A stretch of 64,000 bases of DNA, from positions 11,424,501 to 11,488,500 of the forward strand of contig WPIO01000008.1 in assembly GCA_009760855.2 (NCBI GenBank), read 5' to 3'. The notes under the pieces are model-generated. The model was not told the origin of the DNA. It did not search any database and saw nothing but the letters and a program-made list of their open reading frames with translations. Below are positions 21,476-58,383 of this stretch, one piece after another. The position numbers and the translations under genes were made by a program. Within the stretch, counting starts at the first letter, position 1, and each line of letters starts with the position of its first letter. The stretch is from Cristatella mucedo (taxonomy: Eukaryota; Bryozoa; Phylactolaemata; Cristatellidae).

Positions 21476-21698
21476 CTTTAGCCAGTGCATCGGCGGACGT
21501 GGACGGCAGCGAAGCGCCGACGGCGTTGCCATCCTCTGGCTCCTCATCGTGCCACGACCAGCCGTCTTCACCAGCCCTGAGTGCCTCCGAGCCCGCTCGG
21601 AAAGACAAGCCCTTCGACAGCCGGCTCCCGTTGCAAGCGGCAGCATTGGCGAAGTCATCAAGCGTGACCTCTACAGCGGACCGAGCAAGCATGGCCAT
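21476..21698 (-). CDS. TMEM183: TMEM183-like protein, exon 1 (N-terminal, probable)
   Basis: The exon ends at AAAG/GTGTGG (donor at 21475-21474) in phase 1, exactly what exon 2 needs. It encodes AVEVTLDDFANAAA, similar to the VTVADYADSDP block of vertebrate TMEM183, then an acidic and Ser-rich linker. I chose the ATG at 21698 (a second is at 21692), which has G at -3 and G at +4. The vertebrate protein has about 40 more residues before this block, so a further upstream exon is possible. Confidence 0.6.
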
Positions 21699-23055
21699 TA
21701 CGTGGTCAGGGAGAGGCAGCTCTCCCGAGCTTATATGCAAAGCCGGCGATGCGGCAGACAGCCCGTGACATAATGTAGGTGGCACACGCAACGCACAGGC
21801 AAGGCTGGCTTGAACAACGGTCAAACAAGCGGGTACTTCGGCTAGGCACAGACACGAGAGGGCACCATCCAGCTCGGCACGACACTGTCCTGCAGTGAGT
21901 CAGGAGCAGCTGTGCATTTGCGCACGTTCACCAAAAGTCAATCTCGGTGACCGGCTTAACGTGCGTCGTCTAAAAGGAAAGCTACTTGCATGCCCACCTG
22001 CATTGCCGGAAAAGCATTATCAAATTGCATGTTCTTGCTGCATAATTATGAAGGAGCTTTCAAAGATCGGTTGCAGCACTTGCTAGGATCAGTACATGTT
22101 GCACACGGTTCCATCCCCTCATGCACACTGCTCTTTACACGAAAGCGCCCTTACAGTGCTGCAAGCCACGACTGGTGCCCCATGCCTCAGCGAATGCAGT
22201 TGGAAGATAACCAGGATTAAGGCAAGGAGGGGTCAGACAGCGACCTCGCCTGGGGCACACAATCATCGGACGGCTATAGAAGCGCGTAGGGACGACAAGA
22301 CACCCGATTTACCACCTCAGCAAGGTATAGGTTAGCCGATCATCTCATGTGCTTTCGAGACAGGATAATCCTCACGCTAGTGAGTGGTTGTCTCATCATA
22401 TCTGAACAGCGCGAGCATCGTCATAGCTGTTGACTGCAATCTATATTACTTTCTAAGTAACGCTGTGTAAGGACACCTACTGCAACAGAGCAGCAGCCCA
22501 ATAGAGCATGCAAACAGCCAACTTCAACAGCGAGCACTAAGTGTCACTAGACTAGCAAATCACCAGTAACACAGCTGTAGTGAGGCCATGGCATTTCTCA
22601 GCCTCAGCACAGGCCTCTGACCCACTCCACCACGGCCACATTCAATAGCCCGGACCAGACAGGAAGAGCTTCAAGCAGGATCGTAGTTCGACATGGGTGC
22701 ATTGGGATGACTCACTCAAATCTGGTTTCAGAGGTCGAGCGTTTAACTCCAGAGAGAATGATACACAATGCTTGTCTTTCTTCCTAGTCACAAGCTGCCT
22801 TTTGGGATGTTACTGTCGGTTTAGCCAACTTGTTTAAATACTAATATGATAGGAAAACATAAATCCGCGAGGCTTTTTTTTTTTAAAGCAGACAAAGACT
22901 TTGGTTCAGACTGCTCTAAGCGCCGCATGCTCACAGTGGCTTCCTCACAAGCTGCCATAGGATACTTAAAAACAATGTTGGAGGTGACAGCAACAAAGCA
23001 GGTAAGAGCAACCAGCTCGCATACACAGTAAAAGTTAAAAAAAAAGATAAGACTA
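21699..23055. other. Non-coding stretch upstream of the TMEM183-like gene
   Basis: If exon 1 is correct, the promoter and 5' untranslated region should lie at the left end of this stretch. No recognisable promoter motif or gene was identified. Confidence 0.35.
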
Positions 23056-23057
23056 AG

Positions 23058-23291
23058 GCTGGGTTGATTCAACAGCGTCATTAGCAAATGTAAAGCGCCT
23101 AGAGAGAGATTAAGTTCTCTGAGGGCGCTTTATCAAGTGAATTATTATAATATTATTATTTGTATAGCGGCACAAGAGCCTTAGCAGCCATCACCCTGGC
23201 TTGCATGGAGCAATATGAAATTTCCTGCTGCAGGACTCGAACTTTTTACCTCGGACGTTAAGTATGAAAACCTTTTCCCTGGGCTAAGTAA
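23058..23291 (-). repeat. SINE2 copy interrupted by a LINE-X tail
   Basis: The SINE2 tail side (GGTTGATTCAACAGCGTCATT) at 23058-23082 and the rest of the SINE2 (from GTATAGCGGCACAAGAGCC) at 23161-23291 are separated by a plus-strand LINE-X 3' end. The tRNA-like head complement ACTCGAACTTTTTACC is near 23237. Confidence 0.7.
23087..23160 (+). mobile_element. LINE-X 3' end inserted in SINE2
   Basis: This is a near-consensus 3' hairpin (AAAGCGCC to GGGCGCTTT with the AGAGA/TTCTCT inner pair) followed by an ATTATTATT-type tail. It splits a SINE2 copy. Confidence 0.75.
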
Positions 23292-24049
23292 GAACAGGGG
23301 TGATATGATGCAAGCCAACAAACAATCCGAATCAAGAATAGTGTTGCATCCCAACCATAGCAGCACAAGGATCCAGCATTTTTTTAAGCTAGACACCGGA
23401 ATTTAAGCTAAGATCTAGGGTCAATAATGCCAAGTCTGACATGCGAATGTGGAAGTCTGCTCTGAGCTGTGATAGCCACAATCAACCCCTAAAATACCTG
23501 AATAGCACCGAACTTCATTGAGACAGAAACCTCGGCACAAACGATGAACCGCAGGCAGCCCAGCCTTGGCCAACAAACCGGAACACTAGATGCACCAAGA
23601 TTTGAGCACTTGGTGGCTGCATCATCTAGTGAGCTAAGAAATGACGTTAGGGAATGTACCTGCTTAAATTTAAACGTAAGCATGTTCTATACAGGAAGTC
23701 TTCCTTTCAGTGGAGGCAAGTGTATAAAGACAGCAATGAGAAGGCCAGACTTCATTTTAGTGGCTGACGGTATTTGCATTGGCCCAGGCTGCACCAAAAA
23801 TGAAGTCATAGACAAGAGTCATGCAAGCCAAGCTTTTTTAATAGCCACATACCGCTGGTCTAGCTGGTCTGCAAATGCTTAACTTACAAGTGCAACCTTG
23901 AGAATACTCAGGCCTGGTTATTGTGGCAAGTGCAGGCACCTACCTGTTCACAATGCCAGCCTTCAGCACGGTCCCATGCATATCGAAAGAGTGGGAGAGT
24001 TAGTCAGAGACAGAGAAAGATAGAGTGAAGTGGATCACTCCTGGGTTTT

Positions 24050-24225
24050 AACTTATAGGTAAGGTGCTCGCATTTCACGACCCGGATCGCAGGTTCAGGC
24101 CCTGCACACAGGAAATACCTTGTTGTTCTCTGCAAGGAGAGTGACAGCCACTATGGCTCTCTTACTGCTCTGCTATATAAATAAGACTGTTGAATCGCCT
24201 GATCTTTACTTTTACTTTTAGAAGT
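24050..24225 (+). repeat. SINE2 copy
   Basis: In plus orientation: TAAGGTGCTCGC tRNA-like head, GCAGGTTCAGGCCC B-box-like site near 24092, a body, then TGTTGAATCGCC and a CTTTACTTTTACTTTT tail. Confidence 0.75.
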
Positions 24226-25696
24226 GAGGGAGAAAAATAGAGTGAGCCTAGAATGCAAGGAACAATAATGAGGTGGCTATGAAATCAAAATGAGCATGCA
24301 CTTACGCAGCATAATTGCATGTACGTTTGCATGGGCATGGTGGCCTTCGACCTGATAGGAAGAGCAGACAGGTTAGCTAGGCTGGGGGGGGGGTCAAGAG
24401 AGCTCTTCAGCTCTCCGATGACGTCACTAGACAGCTGGGGGGAGCGAGAGCTCAGCTCAGCAGCAAACCACCGGGGAGCTCATGCCCAAGCCCCAAGTCA
24501 ATCATACCTCCTATTGCTCGAGCTCTAGTTAATTGCCGAATGCCAGCAGAGACGCAAACCTGACTATCCTTGAAGTCAAAAGGCCACTATAGTCTTCAGA
24601 CTTAAACCGCCATTGCCGATTCTAGCCACGGTCCATAATTACTAACGCGACTTTAATTCAAGGGGCGGTCTCACGTAATGCAATTTATCGCCGTCTGTTA
24701 CTCCACAAAGCCTCTATGGCGCACTTAGAGCCTCCGCAGCTGTTGGTGCTCATCCAGTAGCATAGCTTGTCCATCGGAGATCTAATGGCATCTTCCCTAT
24801 CTAAAGGAAACCTCAACCACTAGTGATAAATGCGAAGAATACCTACTGACGCAATGGATTTTGTTGGTCAAATGAAAGAACGAATGCAAAATTAATACAA
24901 CCACATCTATATCGCCAAGACTGTGGGTAAGCATACGTCTGGTACAGATCCGTAGATGGTTATGATTCGCTGAGGCGCCTTCAACGGCAACATGCGTTGC
25001 CACGGCCTTGCGTAACGTTAAGTTGGCGCTGCAACGATTTCTGTTACGGCTCAAATCGTTTTGACGATTCATTAGTTAGCCATGGCGAATATGGAGTAGA
25101 ATGAGTTTTAAAATCATACAAGCAAGCATCTAGAATTACCCGATACAATCCTATTTATGCTCTCGTCCTTCTTGGCGGTATTCCTCGGCATGTCGAAGCT
25201 GCATCTTCCATACGATCTAAAGATCTAAAACCGGACGTCTCAGGAAGTCGCCATGTTGTTAAGGCTTATGGGATACTTAGTTGGTGCTAGCTGCCGTTCT
25301 GCCGGACCTCGGTAAACAATGCAAGAGATTTAGGCGGTGGCTTGACTGCCTGGTGCAGGTGCGTAGATTGGAAACGTGTTCTTATTTAGCCGTGCTTTTT
25401 TCTTTCCTACTGCATCGGACTGGCATTTTACATCGCACGTCGGCGTTGCCCCCGGGTTTAACCGGGCTTTGACCCCCACCGCCCCTACTTTGCCGATAGG
25501 TAGCATGTTTCCGTACTGTTTATGGCTTGCGGCCTTTCGAGCAGGCAATTCTTGCTAAAGAGCTCCCAGTATGATTTATGCGCACCCCACCGACTTTTCC
25601 GGCTCCAGCGTGCATTCCCGCCTCAGTTCGCCCGTCCAGTCCCGACGTCGCCATCCGGTGCAACACGCCTGTATCAACGGCTAGATAGGTCCACCG
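24226..25696. other. Non-coding stretch
   Basis: No gene was recognised. A LINE-Y-like 3' remnant (TGTTACTCCACAAAGC) occurs near 24,698. Confidence 0.4.
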
Positions 25697-25786
25697 TTGC
25701 GCCGTCGCTCTGGTCGCGGTTGGAATTTTCTAATATTGGTCCGTCGCATCCTTCACATGACCGCTGCCTGCACACGAGTCGTGCAT

Positions 25787-26004
25787 ATGGGCAGTTCTCA
25801 GTCGTCGATTGATCGCATTGTTCCATCGCGATCTCTATCGCCGACGAACCGCAGTGCCGTCTTGGTCTCTTGCTTGCGGGAAGCGCAGAGTGACGCAGTG
25901 TTGAGAGTGCGCTCGCCTTGCGCTGACATATCTTTTCGACGCGTGCGATGGTTGATTAATGCCCCATTCAGGGATCGCCAGGCGACTGCAGTGGAGCAGA
26001 AAAG
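25787..26004 (+). CDS. Possible first coding exon, or 5' exon, of an unknown or downstream gene
   Basis: A strong 5' splice site (AAAAG/GTAAGG) lies at 26004/26005. Upstream is a plus-strand frame whose ATG at 25787 gives a protein start MGSSQSSIDR. Gly2 followed by Ser/Gln resembles an N-myristoylation signal. The next 60 residues show no domain. It may instead be a non-coding 5' exon of the liprin-alpha gene, whose first coding exon has a 3' splice site just upstream of it. Confidence 0.25.
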
Positions 26005-26194
26005 GTAAGGGAATTGGGTCATCCGTGAGAACCCTTGGCTGGTCTTTGCTTGGCCTGTGTATCAAGATTTCATCGGGAACTTTGAGCAGCTGTTCTAGCG
26101 TCCTGAAAGTGCCACAGCTATCGTGATGCTTGTCGTTGTAAAACCACCGGTCGGTCATTGCAACCCAGTAGGCTCATGCTGTCTCAGCTTTGCA

Positions 26195-26315
26195 TGCTTA
26201 TGGGTGCCGACACCTTGCATGTTATCTCAAACCAATATAAAATGCCGCCTAGAAGGAGATTTAGTTCACGTTTGGCGCTGTAAAAAATGTTTTATTGTTA
26301 TTATCATTTGCTAAT
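26195..26315 (+). mobile_element. LINE-X-type 3' end
   Basis: GCCGACACCTTGCATGTTAT, then CGCCTAGAAGGAGATTTAG and GGCGCTGTAAA, then a TTATTGTTATTATCA tail. It is a diverged 3' end only. Confidence 0.6.
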
Positions 26316-26402
26316 CTTTTATTATCAGCTACACTTACGATACTCACGCTGAAACTCGTGTAAAATCTTGTGTGCTAAAAGCCGACTGTCTATCCAACAG
26401 CT

Positions 26403-26484
26403 CGTATAATAATATAATAATAATAAAGCACTTGATAAAGCGCCCTCGGAGAACTTAATCTCTTTCTAGGCGCTTTACATTTGT
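26403..26484 (-). mobile_element. LINE-X 3' end
   Basis: (TAATAA)n then the consensus 3' hairpin in minus orientation, truncated after about 65 bases. Confidence 0.75.
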
Positions 26485-26594
26485 ATCTGAAAGGTAGGCG
26501 ATAGAATACGACTGGTGTTTGATGTATCTCTCGGTGGCAGTTGAATTGCTACCATGCTCTCTATGTTAAGAGCCCCTGAAGAGAATCCATGCTG

Positions 26595-26597
<3 letters not shown>

Positions 26598-26655
<58 letters not shown>
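26598..26655. repeat. (AG)n microsatellite
   Basis: About 58 bases of uninterrupted AG dinucleotide. Confidence 0.95.
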
Positions 26656-26657
<2 letters not shown>

Positions 26658-29600
26658 GTATATCGTCATGTCCTCAGGCAGGTAAGACATAGGTCCAGTG
26701 CTGATCCTATCCCCCCTGCCGCTTTCAGTTAGTTTAAGCCTGAGGTTTCCACAGAGCCTCGGGTGGAGTGTGTCTCAAGGCTGTGGCAGTGACATGAAAC
26801 CACTGCAGTCCTGCAAATTTGTTGTGGTCATCTTGTTCGAGTGCAGCAAAGGCTACATCAAGCAGAATCGGGTGATGTCATTTACAGAGTTTGCAATGAA
26901 TGCGTCGGCAGGCACATGGTGCTGGACTTTCTACTTGCTGAAAGGCAAGATTTTACCGATGGGCTATGTACTATTGTCCGTGAGACGATCCTTGGGTAGA
27001 AGTAGTGATTGTATGTGATTTCGGGACCTGTGCCAGCAAGGGCTAAGGAGTACTAGTCGTATTTATCCCTTAGCGGATCATAAAATGGCCACCACCACAC
27101 TCCCTCCGTGAATTGGGTCACTTTCTGCTGGTACTTCCAGTTTTCTATTGTCACACACTTTGGCAGGGGGTAGGGCAGATGATCGGAAGGCCTTCCCACA
27201 GCAGATCAGTGCTCAGCAGGTGGGCTGCCCGATGGCACCCAGTAGGCTGTTTTTGGGCCCCTTCACGTGCCGATGCTGGCAACATTACTCGATAGTGGTT
27301 GTCGTTTGTTGGGTGGTTGACTCGTCAATCGGGCATCAGGTTTGCCGAGCTGGCATTCCCTATCAGCCCTGCTCTGGTGCTGCTCGGTGCCTATCCGACT
27401 GCTGCTGCCCGGTACCGAGGTCAGTGCTGCATGGAGCTGTCCAGCTACGTTGCTTTGCTGCTGGTAACCTCCAGCTAGTGCAGGCTGCAGCTTCCGACAG
27501 CTGACTGGCATGGCCGGATTCTCGACAATATCTTCTTTTCCAGCTATTCCACAGGTATTTCTGCCCTCGGCCCTGGGGTCTCTGCTCATCCTCATCCTTG
27601 TGACATGTCAAGACGGTTGTTGGAATGCTGTCAAAGGCCTGCCGCTAGCTGGTGCAGAGTGCAGTCAGCCGAAGCCCCTCACCAGCCGATCGCCTCACGT
27701 CTTGCTAAAGCTGGCAGTGGCTGCTCGTGTAGCATTTCCTGCTGGTGCTGGCCGAGCTACCCTTGATGTGCTTAGCTCTGCTGGGTCAGGGTGCTGGTCC
27801 TGCCCACCTTGCTCCCATACAATGTAGGAGACAGCAATGCCAATTCACGAATGCTCACTCTATCTTCTCTTTCCCCCTCTTGCTCTCTCTCTCCTCTTCT
27901 CTTTCATCTCTCTATCTCTCTATTGGATGCTGTCTGCCGCTTCGCGTTGCTCCTGTCGGCAGATAAACCTGCACATATATGGCAGGAAATCGATCACGGT
28001 CATATTGGCTTTGCAAAAGCAGCCAAAGCATGTGATCAAACTTCGCCCGAGCACCGCTTTTTGTACAAGCACCAGCCACTTTGCCTGTGCCTAGGGCGTG
28101 AACTCACTTTCCATTTTAACCTTTACATAAGCGCTGACTGTTCTATTGGAGCTCCTGGTAGCCCCCTCCTGTGTATTTCAACTGTTGGGCATTAGATTGT
28201 GGGCTTTTGTCCTCTGCCGATCGGCTTCAAGCAGCTACATCTCTTTGGGCTGTTGCTACTTGCAGCTGCTTTCGTGGTGATCGGCTTCCCACAACTGCAT
28301 TTGAGTGAACAAGGGTCAGCAGGAGGCCTGAGCATGCTTGATACATGTAGTAGGTCTTGTGGCACCATTGTTATGTGCCTTGCTACCTGTTAAGGGTAAG
28401 GCCTGTGCACTGTCACTCACAAGTGAGCTATGGTGAAGCCTGTACTTCTTGGCTTGCATGCGCATCTAGTCAAAGTGCGTGTACGTGAGCATGGGTGTGC
28501 TTGTGCCTGTACGCACACCCATCGGTACCACTGGTATAACTAGCCCTCTATAGCTTCAGCTAAGACCGATGACCTCGAAGGCCCACGTGGGTCCTAGTAG
28601 CAGTGCAGCACACTGTTCGTTAGGTTGCACTTGCTCGTGAGTGGGGATGACCAAATCTCATTTAGGAGTTAAGACCTAGCTGCTCTGCCAAGAACTTGTG
28701 TGCAGAGTTGGCCGCCCAGTACTTTGAGCTGTGCTGGCCAGGCACCCCAGTTCAGTGTGCCATGCGGTTGACATGATTGCCTTTGGCTATGATTGACTGC
28801 CAAATGAATATCCGAGGAACTGGTGCCTGCCTGCTGCACGAAGGTCTGCATTTGTGAATCCCGAAGAATGTGGACATGTGGAAAATATGTGTACGTTAAC
28901 GGTAAAGTTTCGGTGAAGGTAAGGTTAGGTTTAGAGATTGTGGTAAAGTAATTTAGTAGGGCTCGCTTAGCCACCAGACTAGTTAATAAAGCCCTCTGTA
29001 CTTGGACAAATGAGGAGACTTCGTTTGCTTCCTTAGGGATTCGATTCGAGTCTGTTGCCTCGCTGGAGGCTGAAGGCAAGCATCTTAGTCGCTGTATGAG
29101 CATGGGCCTAGAGCCTGAGTGGAGTTTTCGCCGGGCTACTGGGAGCCCAGCTGAATATAACAAAATTCCAGCTGCTCGTAATGATTAGTGGTAATTGAGC
29201 AAGGAAAATGCTCACTTAGAAGATTGATGGATTAATTGATGTTCCAGTTTATTGCCTCTCTGCAAATAATAAGTGGCCTGCTCTGATTAGGTCTGTCAAC
29301 ATAGAAGAGCCATACAAGGCCATCGTTGTTGTTTCGTTCAAGCTGTGGCACTTCCTGCTTTCCTTTTGCTAGGTGTATTGATTTCTAGCTGTAGCTCTGC
29401 ATCTAGCTGTGAGCTGCTTCTCCACCGATTCCCCCATACCCCAGTGTGAAACTGCTGCTGACTGAGCTACCACCCCTCCCCCAATGCAAAGCTGCTGCCT
29501 GAATCATGCCTCCGAGCAGAGGAACCCCCCTACCCTCTGTACTGTAGGCACAGACGATATGGCATTTACATCTCTTTGATGCACCTCAGCATGGCCGAGC

Positions 29601-30370
29601 TGTTGTCCAATGTTTGTGCTACTGGGGTTGGGGTGGGTGAGGAAGAGGTCGGGGTTTGAGAGGAAACAAAGTACACGGTGCCAATGCCGGCCGATTTTTT
29701 ATATATGTCATGCATGCAAAAACATGCTCTAATGCCTAGAACTAGACAGAAACTGCTGAACAAAAGCGCAGCATTAATATTAGGTCCACACAGCTGCCTG
29801 CTGGTGTGAATGCAGGCTGTGCTGCTGAGTCAAGCCCACGACGACCAAGGTAGATGGGCTAGAACAGGCAATTTGGCACTCAAGCTCGATTTCAAGAGGT
29901 AATCCCTACGTAGGAGTTTCTTAACTAGCAGCCCTCTGAGAAGGAATTCGTGATCAATAGATCCTGTTTCACCTAGCAGGGAAACTAGATGCACGAAAGA
30001 ATGGCTGGCACTCTTAAGGCTTCGGCAGGAAGTGCAGTGCCAGCCATTTTCTGATCGCCCATTTTTAGAGCGGGCTGCCAGAATGAACCCTGCATTTGAC
30101 GGTGCTTATGACATAGGGTTGCACTGGCCTGTGCATGTCGGCATCAAAAGACTGGCCGCATGTTGTCCAATCGAGTTCTAGGCACTTGCCGACTGTCAGA
30201 CCCCCTAGCCATGGAAGTGTCGGTCACGTGGCCGAACTTTCCCTCCCAATTTTTTCCAAGTTGTCTGCTTTTCACATAGTTTAAAAGCAATCATCATTCC
30301 ACACGGCTCAATTCAGCCTCGGTCTTAATTCTGCTTTCATAGATTTGTTGGGCCTGCCCTTTAGGCTGGG
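26656..30370. other. Non-coding stretch, probably upstream or first-intron sequence of liprin-alpha
   Basis: No recognisable coding exon. It is rich in TG/CT words, with a pyrimidine-rich block at about 27860-27925. If a 5' exon of liprin-alpha lies near 26.0 kb, this is intron sequence. Confidence 0.35.
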
Positions 30371-30374
30371 CCAC

Positions 30375-30375
<1 letters not shown>

Positions 30376-30412
<37 letters not shown>
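30376..30412. repeat. (AG)n microsatellite
   Basis: A pure AG dinucleotide run of about 36 bases. Confidence 0.9.
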
Positions 30413-31476
30413 AAGCTGTCATTAGAGCTTAGAGTAGGTAATCTTTTTTACAATTCCTTTCCAGCCATAGTAAAGACAACGACGGTAAGCACTGGTAAAG
30501 AAGTCACTACATCTGAAGGTCGTTCCTTATTGGCCGGCCCTTCAACAGTAGGTCCAGAATAGCAATTTCTTTGAACAGACCTGCCGTAAGAGTGGCCTTG
30601 CTCAGTCTGGCTGGGGGCTTATACACATGGCAAATCGGCAACTCAGTAGAAGAAAGTTTGACCATTCGGACTGGGCTTAAAGGTGTGCAGTTGCTGTACG
30701 CCTGCTGGTATGCGCTCATGCATGTAGTAGTGCAGAAAATCTGTGGGGTTTTCTTGGGTATACATTGGATTGCAGAACATCACCGGTGGTGGCACGTAGC
30801 TGCTCTTGTTCACTACGCAGCCGTGGGTGGCTCTGAAAGTGTTTTGCAGTCGTTATGGCTGGCACATGATGTAGTGGCTTGCAAAAATCGTACTGTGTCG
30901 AGTGCTTTTTCTGGTGTATCTTCACTGAGGACTTTCGATGGCCACCTTTGGCCAGCCTTTTGACTGGGCGCTGTGGGACTCCCATGTGTCGTGCTGGTCC
31001 TGTCTTATAATTAGGCCCTCCCTCGTGAGAAGCCATTGGCCGTAGTGGCTCTAGTACCAGTTATTGTTTTATTATGGGCATTCATGGCATTTTGAGCCAG
31101 TGCTTGCATTGAGTGGCGTAGCAGTGGGTGCTTACCTTACTGCTTGCTGTATGCAATTGCTATTTATTACCACTGCCCCTCCCTCCCTCCCTCTCCCTAC
31201 TCTGTTGGCACTCTGGCTGGCTGGCAGCCCCCCCCCCCCGGCTTGGCCAGCATGTTAATCCAGTCACCTGCTGTTGCTGGGACAATTAGCGACACACTTC
31301 GCAATAATCAAATTCGCTTTGCATCGTTGTGCAGGCGAAGCTGACGCGAGAAAGGAGAATTAGTCCAAGACGTCTTGATGACCAGCTGGCAGTCGCTGGC
31401 AACCGCTCCGGTGCCTGCCACTGCTGCGCTCCAAGACATTTCTCGTCGAGAGGACTCCTAGGCATTCGTCGTGATC

Positions 31477-56321
<24,845 letters not shown>

Positions 56322-57340
56322 GTAAGTCCGACGTCATGATGGTTGCCCGCTGCTTGTGCTCTGTGGGTGCACATAGTTTAGCTCCTGCTGAACGTTTGCG
56401 GGGCAATTTAAAAGCACGGCTGCCAGTTTTACTCTTTTAGTCCCCTTAGTAGTACCGCGTGCGTGTGCCCGTGGTTGAACGTTCTCGTGCTACCGTAATA
56501 GATCGGCTGGCAGATGTGTGCTGCGCTTATTGGCTTTGCGGTCCATCACTGACTACAGTATAGTCCACATGGCATCTATTGACACGCACCAATGCCTCGG
56601 TTTCTCCTGGCTGCGTGCTACCGGCCCTGCCTCTAGTGGCAGGGGGCGGCAGGTAGGTGTGGCAAAACTCAGTGTCTTCTTGACTCTCGACTTATGCCCT
56701 AGGCTTGCCATATGAATTTTTCCAACAAATATTTTGACGTTGTGCCCAGCATACTGCTCTGACTTCGATCGGGGTTGGTTTTGGCTCGGCTGCTGCTCCT
56801 GTGGTTACTGCACTTGCCGCTTTCAGCATCTTAGCTTTGCACTTCACTCGTTTCTTTTATGCACCAGAAGAACCTGAGACCGACATAGACAAACAATAGT
56901 CACGGAGAGCAGGCAGCCATCGATCAATCAGCCTCTTATCAGCTGCTGTACTTTGACTAGCCGTTTGCTGAGTCAAGGCCAACGTATTCGCTATGGTCAA
57001 AGTGGCAGTGGGGGGGGGGAGGTTTCGGTGCTTGGATTTGCCTGCCCCTGTATAAGCGGGCAGCGCATAAAGAGGCCGACCGCCTGCCTGACTTACGTCC
57101 TGCTAGCCGCTCGTGTGTGTGGGCGACAGACACGGCACTGTGTGTTGAAACCAGTCTTTGCACGGCCGTTGCACAGGTTCGCCTTAGCCAAACTCCGGTA
57201 GTCTGCTGTGCTGCAGTTAGGCTTGAGCCTGCTGCAGATCTATCGGTTCGACAGTCGGCTGCTCGTCATTAGGTTAGGTTCAATATGTTGGACTGTATCA
57301 CCCTGCTGTGACTGAAATATCTCACCTTCGGTGAACGCAG

Positions 57341-57475
57341 GGCATTTCAAGATCACACACGTGCCATCGGCCGTGCATCAGGTACTGGTTGATGGGTCAA
57401 AGCTGAAAATGTGGGAGAGTTTGACTGCGTGCCACGGGCTCCGCAAAGCTGAGCTCTTGCCGTTTGGCCAGAGGT
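57341..57475 (+). CDS. Candidate C-terminal exon of liprin-alpha (uncertain)
   Basis: A possible acceptor (GTGAACGCAG, ending 57340) opens an exon. In the phase required by exon 22 it encodes a short tail beginning GISRSHTCHRP and stops at 57404-57406. Another frame (GHFKITHVPSAVH to PFGQR) is open to 57475 but needs an extra upstream exon to supply the phase. A candidate AATAAA lies at 58023. The usual liprin C-terminal motifs were not found, so this is weakly supported. Confidence 0.25.
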
Positions 57476-58022
57476 AGGGAAGAAGAGAGGAGGGATGCCG
57501 ATTTGCTAGCACTGAATTGACTGCTCGCAGTCGACAGTCGTGCCTGTGCCGTTAAGAAGTCGTTGGTTTAAGAAGCTATTGATTGCTCCGAGTCCAGCTC
57601 ATGCACAATGCGTTTAAACACGGTACAAACCCTGCAGCACAGACCGTTTTACATCTCAAGTTGGGTACCAAGTTCACTCGCAATGCATATGGCGTTGAGC
57701 ATTTTGGTACGCTGTCGCTGCCTCGCCTGTTACCTTAGCCACGCATACTCTTGAGAGCATATTCTTTCCGGCTAGGCTAAGCGTGGGTGGGAAAGCTTTG
57801 ATTCGTGCGTGGTTTAATTGACCCGACTAGATGTTAATGTGCGCTTGCTGTCATCTCAAAAAAGCGGACATGTTTTGGTTTAGTGCCTGTGTCTTGGTTC
57901 TATGGGTCTGCCTTCCATCCTGCCTTGCTGCAACAAGTTGCCCCCCCCCCCCTTGCTGTCTGAGTATATCCACCCAGTTCTCTGCTCGCAGCCTTAGCTA
58001 CACTTAGGGTTCTTCGTGCGAT

Positions 58023-58028
58023 CAATAA
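58023..58028 (+). terminator. Candidate polyadenylation signal
   Basis: AATAAA followed by GTTTTATCG, downstream of the last confident liprin-alpha exon and in the same orientation. Confidence 0.35.
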
Positions 58029-58335
58029 AGTTTTATCGCTATTCTAGGCTAGTGTTACCCTGATTTTGATTTTGTCTAACAGCCCTTGACTAGGCAGCGC
58101 TGGGTTATTATGTTAAGCAGGCTTAACTTTGGTTTTGTAGTGATGGCTTTCGCTTTCATATTCTGCCAGCTCGTGTCGACAGCATGTGTCGGCCTGCTCA
58201 TCTATCGTTTGCCGACGGCTATTAGCACAGCGGTGTGACTCGTAGAGCCGGGCTGGGTGCATCGTGGCTTTTGCCTCGCATGACTTATGTTCGATGGCAC
58301 TTTATTTCGCTTTTGCTTGGCTTCTTTTGTTGAAG

Positions 58336-58383
58336 GCTTCTGCTGCGCCCGCTTCCTCTAAGACTTCCAAAGCTAAAAGCTAG
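58336..58383 (+). CDS. Alternative candidate last exon of liprin-alpha
   Basis: A very good pyrimidine tract (CTTGGCTTCTTTTGTTGAAG) precedes a phase-0 frame of 15 codons, ASAAPASSKTSKAKS, ending TAG at 58381. It joins exon 22 in frame but has no family motif, and lies beyond the candidate polyadenylation signal. Confidence 0.25.
   Translation, partial: ASAAPASSKTSKAKS

Noticed and set aside
26475-26690. Minus-strand Ser/Leu repeat protein
   Set aside because: It is a translation of the (AG)n microsatellite; the same applies to the frames at 42,568-43,194 and the His/Thr repeat frame at 35,388-35,744.
30780-30835. LTR fragment near 30.8 kb (CATCACCGGTGGTG similarity to the solo LTR)
   Set aside because: The match covers only about 14 bases and the flanks do not align.
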